Shown here: positions 54,194 to 63,792 of the stretch, one piece after another | Layout: every line of letters begins with the position of its first letter | How positions within the stretch are numbered: the stretch's first letter is position 1 | Source: Bacillus sp. V3B | GTDB taxonomy: Bacteria > Bacillota > Bacilli > Bacillales > Cytobacillaceae | Length of the DNA: 64,000 nt | Direction: 5' to 3' | Assembly (NCBI RefSeq): GCF_024494465.1 | Contig: NZ_JAETXM010000015.1 | Coordinates: forward strand, 25,148-89,147 | Notes under the pieces: generated by a model | What the model was told of the DNA's origin: nothing | Database searches by the model: none | What the model saw: only the letters and a program-made list of their open reading frames with translations | Translations under genes and position numbers: made by a program

Positions 54194-55558
54194 TCAGATT
54201 AAAGTTAGTTGTGCCACACATTCTACATGAACCGTGTGAGGAAATAAATCCACTGGTTGAACCACATTTAGAACATAACCAAATTGTTCTAGCTCCTTAA
54301 TATCCGTCGCAAATGTATCCGGATTACACGACACATAGACAATGCGTTCTGGTTTGGAACGACCGATTCTTCTCATGACTTTCCCGCCTGCACCAGAGCG
54401 TGGTGGATCAAGCAGTAATAATTCCGGTCTTCCAAACTCCTCTATTACTTGATCAAATCCTTTTCTTGCATCTTTTGCCAAGAACGATGTATTAAAGATT
54501 CCATTATCTTTCGCATTGCGTTTGGCTGATTCGATTGACGTTTCAACGATTTCAATTCCTACCAGTTCCCCTACTGCATTCGCAAACGGAAGAGAAAACG
54601 TACCAACTCCACAGAAAAGGTCAATCATCTTTTCTGTTTTCTTCGGCTGCGCCTGCTCAATCGCTAAATCGACCAATTTTTGCGCTTGGGTTGGATTGGT
54701 TTGGAAAAAGGTATCAAACCATAGACGGAAACGGTAACCATCCATTTCATCATAAATAAAGTCTCGTCCAGCTAGAACATGACTTTTCTCTGATTGAGTA
54801 CGGTCCGCCCATTGCGTATTTTCAAGCCATAACAAACTTTTCACTTGAGGGAACTTACCCGAAATACGTTTTACCAAATCGTCAGCTACCTCTTTAAGAT
54901 GAGCTTCAGGTCCCTCTGTTGCAAATAAAGCGAGCATGATTTCTCCTGTTGCAAATGATTGTCTGACCATCAAATGACGAAGCAAACCCTCATGAGCATC
55001 TTTGTTATAGCCTGTCAATTGGTGGTGTTTCGCCCAATCCGCTACTTCCATAGCGGCCTCTACCATTTCCTTCCCTGCAATTAAACATGTTTCAAGTGAA
55101 ATGACTTTTCGAAAATTCCCTTGTTCATGCAAGCCCATCGAACCATCTGGAGCAAACGTAAATTCCATTTTATTACGATAATGCCAAGGCTCGTCCATCC
55201 CAATCGTATTTCGCACCAGATTTGGATCAAACCCTTGTGCTTTAATGGCCTCTTTCACATGGTTCGTCTTTTGTTGTATCTGCCCTTGGTAGTCCCAATG
55301 CTGCCAAACACATCCACCACACTTTTCAAAATGAGGACATGCAGGCCCGATTCTTTCTGGATGAGACTCTAGAATTTCTTCTGCCATTGCCTTTCTTCTT
55401 CTTCGTTCAGGCTTATCCACTGTTACTTTCACTTTTTCACCTAGCAGTGTTTGCGGAATCGTAAGTCGTAACTTTTTCGGATTCCCTTGTTCATTTTTAC
55501 GCCAAATGACAGCCTGTCCTGAACCCTTTTCATCTAATTTACTTATTTCAACAACCAT
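54194..55558 (-). CDS. rlmD: 23S rRNA (uracil-5-)-methyltransferase, RlmD/TrmA family
   Basis: The 454-residue enzyme has an N-terminal TRAM domain, an iron-sulfur motif CPHFEKCGGCVWQH, the SAM-binding LFCGVGTFSLPFA and the catalytic cysteine in YVSCNPDTF. It methylates U1939 (and, in Bacillus, also U747) of 23S rRNA. I choose ATG 55558 behind AGAGGAG; the frame is open to 55603. Confidence 0.92.
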   Translation of the reverse strand: MVVEISKLDEKGSGQAVIWRKNEQGNPKKLRLTIPQTLLGEKVKVTVDKPERRRRKAMAEEILESHPERIGPACPHFEKCGGCVWQHWDYQGQIQQKTNHVKEAIKAQGFDPNLVRNTIGMDEPWHYRNKMEFTFAPDGSMGLHEQGNFRKVISLETCLIAGKEMVEAAMEVADWAKHHQLTGYNKDAHEGLLRHLMVRQSFATGEIMLALFATEGPEAHLKEVADDLVKRISGKFPQVKSLLWLENTQWADRTQSEKSHVLAGRDFIYDEMDGYRFRLWFDTFFQTNPTQAQKLVDLAIEQAQPKKTEKMIDLFCGVGTFSLPFANAVGELVGIEIVETSIESAKRNAKDNGIFNTSFLAKDARKGFDQVIEEFGRPELLLLDPPRSGAGGKVMRRIGRSKPERIVYVSCNPDTFATDIKELEQFGYVLNVVQPVDLFPHTVHVECVAQLTLI

Positions 55559-55603
55559 TGTTTCTCCTCTAGTAATAGTCAATCTATTTTCCTCCTCAAT
55601 CAT

Positions 55604-56009
55604 AGCCGTTATTGCTCTATTAATATCAAATATATCGTATCAAACTAAATAAAACTTGTAATCAATTGAATACACATTATTTCAGTATAAGAGATAAACA
55701 CCGAATATGGAATGAATTCGTTCCTAGTAGATATTGGTTACACGCTAGGTACGTCTCGATGAATACACAAGATTCTTTAAGCATTCACTACACAGCAGAT
55801 TACGTGTACAGGGCGGAATCTATCGAACCTATCTACGTATTCACAACAAATATAAACATAAAAAATGGGGAAAAATTAGATGATTTGATCATGTTACATT
55901 TAATCCCACAAAAAAGAACTTGGGTATTTCCCAAGTTCTTTATCGTTTGTTGTGGAACTAAGTGTAGGATCGTTGTACTATTACCTGAACTTCTTACCTT
56001 TTAGCGACA
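55604..56009. other. Intergenic region with a terminator
   Basis: An open plus-strand frame at 55666-56004 lacks a ribosome site and family features; I do not call it a gene. A terminator hairpin is at 55913-55941. Confidence 0.4.
55913..55941. terminator. Terminator
   Basis: AAAGAACTTGGG-tattt-CCCAAGTTCTTT. Confidence 0.85.
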
Positions 56010-57272
56010 CTATTTAAGATAAGTGGGTATTGGTTCTACATCCTCTTGACACTTTTCCTTCATTAAAATCACTCCCATCAAACCAATCATGGAAAAAATA
56101 ACAGGCGTGATGAAACCGTAATAGTATCCATCAATGATACTGCCTAAGCTAGACTGAAAATGATCCAATACAACGCCAAAAATACTGGGGAGCAATACAG
56201 CACTTAGAAATCCACCCGTATTGGCAAAACCAGAGGCAATGCCAGACTCTATGATTGGAAACGACCTGCGAACTGCAGCAAAAGTTAAAGCATTTGCCCC
56301 ATATGCAAGGCCAATAATAAAAAAAAGCGTAGTGAGCAAGAAAAATGGTGGATTCCCATGAAATAAAAGAAAGGTAGACCAACTCAGTAAAAGAGTAATA
56401 TGCACAACAACATAAGGTCGTTTAATCATTTCTAACCGACTGGAAATCCAACTGGCTAAAGGAGCACCAATTAGCGCCCCGATCAGACCAATCAAAATGA
56501 GTTGACTCGCCCCTGAACGTGTCATTCCATACACATTCATTCCATAGGGCACTGCCCATGAACCGATAAATCCTACATATGTTCCGACAATCCCAAAGTG
56601 ACAAAAGAATAAAGCCCATGCTTGCCGATTTGAAAATATTCGTCGTAGTAAAACCAACGTTTTTTCACGTTTTGTTTCATTTTTTACAAATACCGATTGT
56701 TTTGGTTTTTTTACGAGTACAAAATAAAGGAGAATGCTACATAAACATAATAGTAGTCCCGTTGAAAAAAATGATGCCCTCCACCCAAGAAAGTCAATCA
56801 ATAAGGAGAAAGGAACTGTCGCCAAAAGAAAACCAAGACTTCCAGTCATTGCCGTCACACCGAGTAATCGAGTAAATTCCTTTGCATTAAACCATTGGCT
56901 TAAAATTAACACCATATTGACCCAGATGGTTGCATCCCCTATTCCCGTCAGTACTCTAGCAAAAAAAAGGAAAAATTCATGCGTACCAAGACTATAAATG
57001 ATTGTACCTAAACCTGTAAGGATTGCGCCTATAATGAGAAAAAAATTGGGCCCAAAACGGTCAGCGAAAATACCCATCGGAATTTGCAAACCAGTGTATA
57101 CAAAAAATTGTATACTTGTCAGTAACCCAATTGTTGCTGCTGTTACATTAAAATCCCTCATTACTTGGTCTGTAATCAATCCTGGAGCAGTTCGTTGGCT
57201 CGACATGACTAAATAAGTAAACAATACAGAAGAGAATACAACCCATCTAAACTGGCTATTTTGTTTGTCCAA
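56010..57272 (-). CDS. MFS transporter
   Basis: The 420-residue protein has 12 predicted helices. Signatures include SSQRTAPGLITDQVMRDF in helix 1, PMGIFADRFGPN in the loop between helices 2 and 3, and RVLTGIGDATIWVNM. The layout resembles small-molecule or organic-acid permeases more than drug pumps. Substrate unknown. A TetR gene lies about 200 bases away in the same orientation and may regulate it. Confidence 0.85.
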   Translation of the reverse strand: MDKQNSQFRWVVFSSVLFTYLVMSSQRTAPGLITDQVMRDFNVTAATIGLLTSIQFFVYTGLQIPMGIFADRFGPNFFLIIGAILTGLGTIIYSLGTHEFFLFFARVLTGIGDATIWVNMVLILSQWFNAKEFTRLLGVTAMTGSLGFLLATVPFSLLIDFLGWRASFFSTGLLLCLCSILLYFVLVKKPKQSVFVKNETKREKTLVLLRRIFSNRQAWALFFCHFGIVGTYVGFIGSWAVPYGMNVYGMTRSGASQLILIGLIGALIGAPLASWISSRLEMIKRPYVVVHITLLLSWSTFLLFHGNPPFFLLTTLFFIIGLAYGANALTFAAVRRSFPIIESGIASGFANTGGFLSAVLLPSIFGVVLDHFQSSLGSIIDGYYYGFITPVIFSMIGLMGVILMKEKCQEDVEPIPTYLK

Positions 57273-57475
57273 TGACCTCTACTCCTGTTAGCTTTTACTC
57301 TTATATATATGGATTTCCTGTAACGGTAGAAGCCAGTATTTTATAGAATTATTCAGTGTTAACTATTCAAAACGTATAACCTCTTACTTAAATGATTCAT
57401 TAAAGAAACATTAATCAAATGAATTCACCAACATTTCCACGAAATTGATGGTATCTGTTTCTATGACATTATTGG

Positions 57476-58075
57476 TTAAGGGGCACCAATACCTTTCATT
57501 ACCTGATCCACTAATGTATCAATAAACTTCGAATCTACTTTTTTCTTATAGACAAGGATCCGGTAGTATACAGGAGCGTATAACAGATCTGATACTACAT
57601 CTAAATGAATCGTAGATTGAATTTCTCCTTGAGCAATGGCACGTTCAAGAATCCGTTTCGCATCCTCACGGCGAAATTTAAGAAAGTTACTATAAAATGC
57701 TCTAGCAATTTCTGACTCTTCCCCACTTCCTGCTACAAGACCTACCACTGTTCGGCCAAGAGTACCATTAAGAATATTTGCAAGACTGTGAAGTTGTTGA
57801 CGAAAATTTTCACGAAGAGATGCTTTTTCAAGAAAGTATAAATGTGTGTCGGTCGACATGAGAAAGGCATCAAAAACGAGAAAAGATTTATTCGGCCACC
57901 AACGATAGATGGTGGATTTTCCCACACCTGCCTGAGCAGCAATGGCTTCAATGGTCAAATTTGCATATCCAAATTTCTCTAGTAACTCAACGGTTGAGTT
58001 AAGAATAGCGATCCTAGATGCCTCACTTCGAGGTCTTCCTACTGAGTCCTGTTTCGTTCGTTTTTTTTCTGACAT
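57476..58075 (-). CDS. TetR-family transcriptional regulator
   Basis: The protein of 199 residues has an N-terminal TetR DNA-binding domain (SRIAILNSTVELLEKFGYANLT, then IAAQAGVGKSTIYRWWPNK) and a helical ligand-binding domain of the TetR_C_11-like kind. ATG 58075 is well spaced from GTGAGGG; ATG 58081 is too close. Its likely targets are the MFS gene downstream or the remnant upstream. Confidence 0.9.
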   Translation of the reverse strand: MSEKKRTKQDSVGRPRSEASRIAILNSTVELLEKFGYANLTIEAIAAQAGVGKSTIYRWWPNKSFLVFDAFLMSTDTHLYFLEKASLRENFRQQLHSLANILNGTLGRTVVGLVAGSGEESEIARAFYSNFLKFRREDAKRILERAIAQGEIQSTIHLDVVSDLLYAPVYYRILVYKKKVDSKFIDTLVDQVMKGIGAP

Positions 58076-58211
58076 GTTCATCCCTCACTTACATGGATAC
58101 TAGTATAATATTCCACTTTACTTACTATGATTGTAATGAATTGCACTATATAGATTCAATAATAAAAATTTTTAGAAAGTATTGAAAAATATTTTCTTAT
58201 ATGTATAATAT

Positions 58212-58226
58212 GATACAGGACGTATC
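58212..58226. promoter_or_regulatory. Possible TetR operator
   Basis: GATAC-aggac-GTATC lies between the TetR gene and a plus-strand remnant, overlapping TATAATATGATAC. Its symmetry and position fit a TetR site. Confidence 0.4.
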
Positions 58227-58364
58227 GTATCGAAAGCAATATATGCGTTCCTATTTTTATTTTGGTATGGTGATAGATTGCATCTCTCTTACGTTCACAA
58301 CTCATTATATTTTTTCAATATTAAAAATAAAGGAACAAAACTTCCATCAGCGGTGGTTTGACTT

Positions 58365-58517
58365 ATGCACAAACAATCAGCTGGCTGTTCACTGTTTATT
58401 TCTTTAGCGGGTTTTTATTTAGCCTTAAAGTATCGCCAGCCTATTACGGGCGTCTATACCATTGCTGGAGCAGTACTAGTGGCTGGATCCTTAACACATT
58501 TTTCATTAATTAAATGA
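58365..58517 (+). CDS. Small membrane protein or transporter remnant, 50 aa
   Basis: The frame from ATG 58365 encodes hydrophobic helices (GCSLFISLAGFYLALKYR, YTIAGAVLVAGSLTHF). It may be the leftover of a transporter controlled by the TetR gene. There is no strong ribosome site, and other frames upstream also look degraded. Confidence 0.35.
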   Translation: MHKQSAGCSLFISLAGFYLALKYRQPITGVYTIAGAVLVAGSLTHFSLIK

Positions 58518-58644
58518 AGCTATTGGGGCGTATTTAATCGCCAATATCCTTAAAGTTGAAACAAGCCCTTAATGACAAACGAACATCCTTTTATGAAATA
58601 GAAGGGTGTTCGTTATTTCTTAAAGGGGAAGGAAGGTGTCACGA

Positions 58645-59307
58645 ATGGTGATCAGATTAGCAGTTTATTTAATTGGATTGTCAATTAATGCCTTGGGCAT
58701 CGCATTGACAATTTTTTCAACAGCGGGAGTCGGTTCTTGGGATGCGGCCGCCATCGGAATGAACAATTATTTTGGATTAACGATTGGCACTTGGACGATT
58801 GCCATACAAGTACTGATCGTCGTTACCACGAAAATCATTGAAAGAAAAAGATTCCAATATGGTTCCATGCTTGCGATTATCATCCGTAGTATTTTTTTAG
58901 ATGTCTGGATGTACTTAATATTTAACCATATTGAAATCCCATCTTCTTTGGTCATCCAGTGGCTCGTTTTTCTGCTTGGAACGCTTGCCATCGGAATTGG
59001 AATCGGCATCTACATTGAAGCAAAGTTTCCAAAATCTCCAGTTGATGGACTGATGTTAGCTTTACACCATCGGTTTCATTGGAATTTAAATGTTTCTCGT
59101 ATTGTTGTTGAACTAGGCGGCACGTTATTAGGTTTTTTACTTGGCGGACCAGTCGGATTAGGAACATTAATCATTGCCTTGTTTGTCGGGAAAATTATTC
59201 AATTGGTTAATAGTAAAATCAAAAAGATACTAAATCACGAAAGAATGCATCCTTCAGCCAAGATGAATTCTGACCCAAATACCCCAAAAAGTGCCGAGTC
59301 ATTATGA
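58645..59307 (+). CDS. YczE/YitT-type membrane protein
   Basis: The 220-residue integral membrane protein has the features of the YczE/YyaS/YitT-related family: LFINALG-like first helix (GLSINALGIALTIFSTAGVG), SWDAAAIGMNNYFGLTIGTW, and KFPKSPVDGLMLALHHRF. Function is not established; the family includes membrane proteins needed for siderophore or peptide production in some Bacillus. ATG 58645 fits the AAGGAAGG site; GTG 58636 is also open. Confidence 0.8.
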   Translation: MVIRLAVYLIGLSINALGIALTIFSTAGVGSWDAAAIGMNNYFGLTIGTWTIAIQVLIVVTTKIIERKRFQYGSMLAIIIRSIFLDVWMYLIFNHIEIPSSLVIQWLVFLLGTLAIGIGIGIYIEAKFPKSPVDGLMLALHHRFHWNLNVSRIVVELGGTLLGFLLGGPVGLGTLIIALFVGKIIQLVNSKIKKILNHERMHPSAKMNSDPNTPKSAESL

Positions 59308-59416
59308 CAGGCATTTTTTATTCCCCTGATCAATGCTCTCGTTAGTTGAAATACTTATTCAATAAATATACTCGGATATTCAACAACCCACGAAATTTTA
59401 TTAAGAGCATTTTTGA

Positions 59417-59611
59417 TCATTCAATGGTTCTAAATGATTCATCCCATACTTCAAAAGATGCTTTAATCCCCCATGAAGATGCTTTTTTGAAATCCAGCTT
59501 AGAATCATATTCTGGATGCCCCAAGACAATAACAGACTTGTATGCAAAATAGAAAGAAACGATCAACAAATACAAGTCTTTCGCTTCATCCCTACTCATC
59601 CTGATAATCAT
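59417..59611 (-). CDS. Uncharacterised small protein, about 60 aa
   Basis: The frame contains MSRDEAKDLYLLIVSFYFAY and ASSWGIKASFEVWDESF. A preceding frame ends (INDYQDE) exactly at its start, so it may follow the end of another lost gene. The ribosome site is weak. No family recognised. Confidence 0.4.
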   Translation of the reverse strand: MIIRMSRDEAKDLYLLIVSFYFAYKSVIVLGHPEYDSKLDFKKASSWGIKASFEVWDESFRTIE

Positions 59612-59659
59612 TGATGATGACTTGCCGATTATGATAATTTATCAAAATGGATAAATCTG

Positions 59660-59920
59660 TTATTTATTTTTCCATACCCTGAGCACATATCCTCCGCATC
59701 CGCATTGATCAATGAATTGAGCCCTAATGGTATCTTTGAAATGCAACTCTAATACCTCTGTTAAATATTCATCGGGATTTCCAAACCCTTCTGGAGTAAC
59801 TAGATTCACATAATAGCCTGCTAAAGTGTTCTCAACCTCTTCGATGGCATCCTGTACGACAAGATCCACGTTTTCTTCATATTCATCATGCTCAAATGAA
59901 ACAGACCGGTTCTTTTTCAT
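59660..59920 (-). CDS. CGCGG-family RiPP-like precursor
   Basis: The 86-residue acidic protein ends IDQCGCGGYVLRVWKNK and contains YYVNLVTPEGFGNPDEYL. These features match the CGCGG family, predicted substrates of radical-SAM peptide maturases. The core Cys-Gly-Cys-Gly-Gly is intact. No radical-SAM gene lies in this window, so the enzyme must be elsewhere or missing. Start ATG 59920 or 59923, behind AGAGGTGAG. The identification is from memory of the family's C-terminus. Confidence 0.65.
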   Translation of the reverse strand: MKKNRSVSFEHDEYEENVDLVVQDAIEEVENTLAGYYVNLVTPEGFGNPDEYLTEVLELHFKDTIRAQFIDQCGCGGYVLRVWKNK

Positions 59921-60048
59921 CATCTCACCTCTTTTTCTTCATCGTACAACAGCAAGGTGATAAGAGAGGTGATATACATCATATTTAAGTTCATTTAAGG
60001 TGTATTTACAAATCAATTTTCTCGGTATTTTATTTTTAATGAGTTACA

Positions 60049-60153
60049 ACTTTATCGTAACTGTATTAAAGGCGTTAGGGGATAGTAAAACACCCTTGAA
60101 GTTTGTGCTGGTGGCGACTCTTTTAAATACTGTATTAGATCCTTTTGGATTAT
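60049..60153 (+). pseudogene. MATE efflux transporter fragment
   Basis: The plus-strand frame FIVTVLKALGDSKTPLKFVL, then LVATLLNTVLDPFGL, matches the middle of MATE-family (NorM-like) transporters. Only about 35 codons remain before a stop. The flanks do not continue the gene. Confidence 0.65.
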
Positions 60154-60154
60154 A

Positions 60155-60264
60155 ATAGACATCAATATGATATTCAGCCACCGTTCCATCTACAGAGACA
60201 AGATCATCTACTTCCACATCGGCTGCCTTATTCCTTGTATAAACGACGATTCCTTCAGATTCCT
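60155..60264 (-). pseudogene. OB-fold fragment resembling YhcR-type nuclease
   Basis: On the minus strand EGIVVYTRNKAADVEVDDLV, then SVDGTVAEYHIDVYYNPKGS, looks like the OB-fold repeat of secreted YhcR-like nucleases. It meets the MATE fragment back to front, suggesting an old rearrangement. Confidence 0.4.
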
Positions 60265-60324
60265 ATATGGAGTTTCACGTAAGAAAAACAAAAGGCACCA
60301 TCCAATTTTGGGATAGTGCCACCT

Positions 60325-61125
60325 TCATGACCATGTTTCTTCTATTGTTACGTGTCTCTCTAAAACCCTATCAATTTGTAAAATAAGCTCAATAAACTCT
60401 TGATAATCATGATAAATTTCTTCTTGAGCATGGGCGGTATTATTCCTTAATACCTCGATGTTTTTGAAAAACTCCTTACATTTCGAAGTTGAATCAAACC
60501 CTAATTTTTGTATAAGATCAGGCGTTTTTCGAACGATTGTTCCTTTATCGCCTAATTGTGTATTATCCAACAACGTTAACGCTTGATTTTTTTCGAGTCT
60601 CTTCTGTAACATTTCCTGTGCTTTTCCTAACCGTTCCTCAGACAAAAGCTGAGTCCAACTGCCGTCTAGATAAGTATGACTGATTAGCGCAGTAAGATGC
60701 ATTTCTAATAGAGAAATCAAACTAAATGCCAACATTCTGATCGGCTGCTTATGTAAATCGGCAACGGTCACAATCTTACTTACTTTATTTTTTTCGAGGA
60801 TAAAAATGTAAGATCTCTCCCGAAGGATATCGAGTAATTCGATTAAAGAAGTAGAATCCGATATCAAATCTTCTGAGTGAAACGGTCGATAATAATCCTT
60901 GATCACGCCTTCACCTAATTCTTCTCGCAACACATACCTCGTCAGTTTCCCATTATCCTTTACACCATATACGTCAAAATCTCTTTTGCTCATTTCTTCT
61001 TTTACAAATAAGGAGTTGTCAGAGCTGTTACAGATAGAGATATCCTCAGCCAACAAATCAACGCTTAAATTTTCTTCATAAATCACCTTTAGCTTTTCAT
61101 AATTTTGTGTAGTTTTCGACTTCAT
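60325..61125 (-). CDS. CBS-like sensor fused to a HEPN-like domain
   Basis: The 266-residue protein has an N-terminal half like a CBS pair (FDVYGVKDNGKLTRYVLREE, RERSYIFILEKNKVSKIVTV with a following ADLHKQP). Its helical C-terminal half ends with EVLRNNTAHAQEEIYHDY. The RNNTAH sequence is an R-x4-H motif, the catalytic signature of HEPN ribonucleases found in defence and toxin systems. A nucleotide-sensing CBS module controlling a HEPN nuclease would be a novel arrangement; this is inference. ATG 61125 is preceded by AAGGGGTATGAG; the frame is open to 61185. Confidence 0.65.
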   Translation of the reverse strand: MKSKTTQNYEKLKVIYEENLSVDLLAEDISICNSSDNSLFVKEEMSKRDFDVYGVKDNGKLTRYVLREELGEGVIKDYYRPFHSEDLISDSTSLIELLDILRERSYIFILEKNKVSKIVTVADLHKQPIRMLAFSLISLLEMHLTALISHTYLDGSWTQLLSEERLGKAQEMLQKRLEKNQALTLLDNTQLGDKGTIVRKTPDLIQKLGFDSTSKCKEFFKNIEVLRNNTAHAQEEIYHDYQEFIELILQIDRVLERHVTIEETWS

Positions 61126-61468
61126 CTCATACCCCTTCATTTTTCTCCATTTTGCCGAACTAAGGCAGAGTATTATTAAAAACACCTATCACTTGTGAAT
61201 ACTCTTTCCATACTATCATAGAATGGAATGAAAAGGATGAGCAAGACCGTCCACTTTTTTAGATTGAATGGGATAAGTACATCTTTCTCTATACTGTAGT
61301 CAATTGCAACGTTTGCAGTAACAGGTTAAAAGTAAAAAGGCCACTTTAAAAAAACTAATAAAAGTCAGAAAATTTTAAATAAAACAGTGGCATTTATTAG
61401 TTATCTGTTATATAATAATAAAAAAGATAATATATCTGTTATATATTATAAAAGGAGGATGATGGTGA

Positions 61469-61621
61469 ATGCTTTCAAATCAAGAGCGTGATAACATAAT
61501 CCAATTTTTAGTGAATTATTTCGGGGGAAATCCTATCCAGTTAGAGAGAATGAGTGATCATACGCTAGAAAACACTTATGAATTTGCCTACGAAAGAAAA
61601 GAAATGGAAAGTCATTTTTAA
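61469..61621 (+). CDS. BH0509-family small protein, 50 aa
   Basis: ATG 61469 lies behind AAAGGAGGATG. The product (LSNQERDNIIQFLVNYFGGNPIQLERMSDHTLENTY...) matches the BH0509 family of short Bacillaceae proteins. Function unknown. It follows a very AT-rich stretch rich in ATATCTGTTATATA repeats (61400-61450), which may hold its promoter. Confidence 0.72.
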   Translation: MLSNQERDNIIQFLVNYFGGNPIQLERMSDHTLENTYEFAYERKEMESHF

Positions 61622-61717
61622 AAAGTCTGTCATGAAATCTGTACTGTTGATACAAAGTTAAATCAGGTATTTGGCATTCAGTGAAGCTTTCATAAGAAAA
61701 GAGTATTTTGATAATTC

Positions 61718-61748
61718 AGAGCAACGGCTACCTAGTCGTTGCTCTTTT
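61718..61748. terminator. Terminator
   Basis: AGAGCAACG-gctacctagt-CGTTGCTCTTTT between convergent genes. Confidence 0.8.
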
Positions 61749-61777
61749 ACAATGAAAACAGGAAAATGTCAGCCCCT

Positions 61778-62716
61778 TTAAAACATACTCAGTTGATAAT
61801 TTCTTGATAAAAGTTCGAGAAGTTTCATTCCTGCAATACTGTTTCCTTTTTCATCCAATGCAGGTCCGAAGATTCCGACTCCAAATTTTCCAGGAATAGC
61901 CCCCATGATACCGCCTGACACACCACTTTTAGCCGGAATACCAATTTTTATGGCGAATTCGCCTGATGCATTATACATGCCACACGTAACCATGAATGTT
62001 TTGCAAATTCGTGCAACATCATCGGGCATAATCCGTTTCCCACTAAGCGGATCAACCCCATCCATCGCAAAAATCATTCCGATCCTCGCTAAATCCAAAC
62101 AATTCATTTCAACAGCACATTGTTTGGTATATAAGTCCATTAATGGTTCCACATCTTCCGTGATGATAGTATGCTGCTTGAGAAAATAACATAATGCTCG
62201 ATTTAGATCAGCTGTTTCAAATTCGGAACGGGCTACGTTTTCACTATAGCCAATGTTAGAGTCGTGAGCCAATTCCCGGATAAAACCTAATAAACGATTA
62301 GACCGCTCCTCCACCGAATCCCCTTTTATCATATGGGTTACGACAAGGGCCCCAGCATTAATCATCGGGTTTAACGGTTTGGCCGGTGCCATTGTTTCCA
62401 ACTTGGCAATCGAATTAAATGGGTCTCCAGTAGGCTCCATACCAACCCGTTCAAATACATAGTGAAAGCCCCTTTCCATCAAAACAAGGGCCAAGCTTAT
62501 AACCTTTGAGATACTTTGCAACGAAATCTTTTTATCAATATCACCCGCTGAGATACACCTTCCGTCAGGATAGTTAATCGCAATGGACAAATCATTTGGA
62601 TTTGCTTTACCCAACTCGGGAATATAGTTTGCAACCTTGCCATCCTTTGTATATCTTTTTGCTTCTTCTACTAATTGCTTTAATTCTTCACTTGATTGAC
62701 ATGGCATTAGCATCAC
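61778..62716 (-). CDS. glsA: Glutaminase
   Basis: The 312-residue enzyme has the serine-dependent beta-lactamase-like glutaminase signatures: [12 protein letters not shown] (S-x-x-K), INAGALVVT, the Tyr/Asn region around [11 protein letters not shown], and [14 protein letters not shown]. It deamidates glutamine to glutamate. Together with the glutamine synthetase at 42118 it can form a glutamine cycle. The start is uncertain among ATGs at 62716, 62713 and 62707; GGGTGATG is upstream. Confidence 0.93.
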   Translation of the reverse strand: MMLMPCQSSEELKQLVEEAKRYTKDGKVANYIPELGKANPNDLSIAINYPDGRCISAGDIDKKISLQSISKVISLALVLMERGFHYVFERVGMEPTGDPFNSIAKLETMAPAKPLNPMINAGALVVTHMIKGDSVEERSNRLLGFIRELAHDSNIGYSENVARSEFETADLNRALCYFLKQHTIITEDVEPLMDLYTKQCAVEMNCLDLARIGMIFAMDGVDPLSGKRIMPDDVARICKTFMVTCGMYNASGEFAIKIGIPAKSGVSGGIMGAIPGKFGVGIFGPALDEKGNSIAGMKLLELLSRNYQLSMF

Positions 62717-62889
62717 CCATCGTAGTATGTGTGAATGATATGTCGATTATTCTCTATTTAATTAACATTGAGAGGAACGGTTTAGAAACCTTTTATTCTG
62801 ATTTTGAGTAGATTAATTGGTCTTCTTTTTCTTGTTGAACTTACCTATGCATAGCAAATCAATCTCTTGTTGAAAGATGTCTCTGCTAT

Positions 62890-63792
62890 TCATTTTTTCA
62901 TTGATGATTTCTCCTTTAGATATTTCTTGTAAATCACATAATAGAAACATATAAATAAAAGGATATTGAGGATTGTTGAAGGTGCAGGATTGGAACTATT
63001 AACATAGAATAGTGCCGGGAGTCCTTCTCCTATTGAATCATCCATTGTAATTAACCAGTATATCCACATATTGTTTGCTGCGTGAGCGGCTATTGAAAAT
63101 TCCAAGTTCCCTGTTTTTGCAGATATATAAGTAAGCATAAATCCAACGAAAACATAATCTAGTCCAACCCAAAAAGCAGAAGAATTCATTTCTGGATTGG
63201 CAAAATGGAGTCCTCCAAAGATTCCTCCAATGATGAAGGCTAACAAGAAAGGGTTCTTTATGATTTTTCCTATCCATTGCAACAATATGCCTCGAAACAT
63301 TAATTCTTCTAAGGTAGTTTGTATAGGTGTCAAAAAGAGTGTAATAAAAAACACAAATACGTAATCTATCCATTTAAATTTGTACAAAGAAACATCTTCT
63401 GGTGAAATGATATACCCTATGAAAATAGAAATTAAGAATAATATGGAAAACACTTTAAATGACCAAAAGATTTTCTTCCAATCTATTTTATTTTCTCTTG
63501 TTATCAAGGTTCTTAAAGGTCTCTTTAAAATGAACTTAACGGATAACCAAATAATAGCTAAAACCAAAATCAGTGAAATATGAAATATAAAATTTTCTTG
63601 TACAGGTGGAATGAAAATAAATTGGTCTGTTTCCACATCTATATAGGTGGCAGGATTCCCATCTACTGCAACATAAATGAGTGATGCTATGGCTGGAATG
63701 AATGTGTAAGATAGGATGGATATAATAAAAACCAACAAATATCTCCACCAACTGTTTTTACCTTCCGTAACATTGATATAAGACCTACTCAG
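62890..63792 (-). CDS. CPBP-family intramembrane protease
   Basis: The protein has about seven membrane helices and the CPBP (CAAX protease/bacteriocin-processing) motifs: TLEELMFRGILLQW, GGLHFANPE and SIAAHAANNMW. Such proteases act in prenyl-protein or bacteriocin self-immunity processes. The frame extends upstream of TTG 63738 to give SYINVTEGKNSWWRYLL, which fits the family N-terminus. Only a CTG at 63792, five bases behind AGGGGGGAG, could start it, implying a rare CTG start or a lost ATG. Confidence 0.82.
   Translation of the reverse strand: MSRSYINVTEGKNSWWRYLLVFIISILSYTFIPAIASLIYVAVDGNPATYIDVETDQFIFIPPVQENFIFHISLILVLAIIWLSVKFILKRPLRTLITRENKIDWKKIFWSFKVFSILFLISIFIGYIISPEDVSLYKFKWIDYVFVFFITLFLTPIQTTLEELMFRGILLQWIGKIIKNPFLLAFIIGGIFGGLHFANPEMNSSAFWVGLDYVFVGFMLTYISAKTGNLEFSIAAHAANNMWIYWLITMDDSIGEGLPALFYVNSSNPAPSTILNILLFICFYYVIYKKYLKEKSSMKK

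Noticed and set aside
55666..56004. 112-codon plus-strand frame
   Set aside because: No ribosome site, no family features, and it runs through a terminator hairpin.
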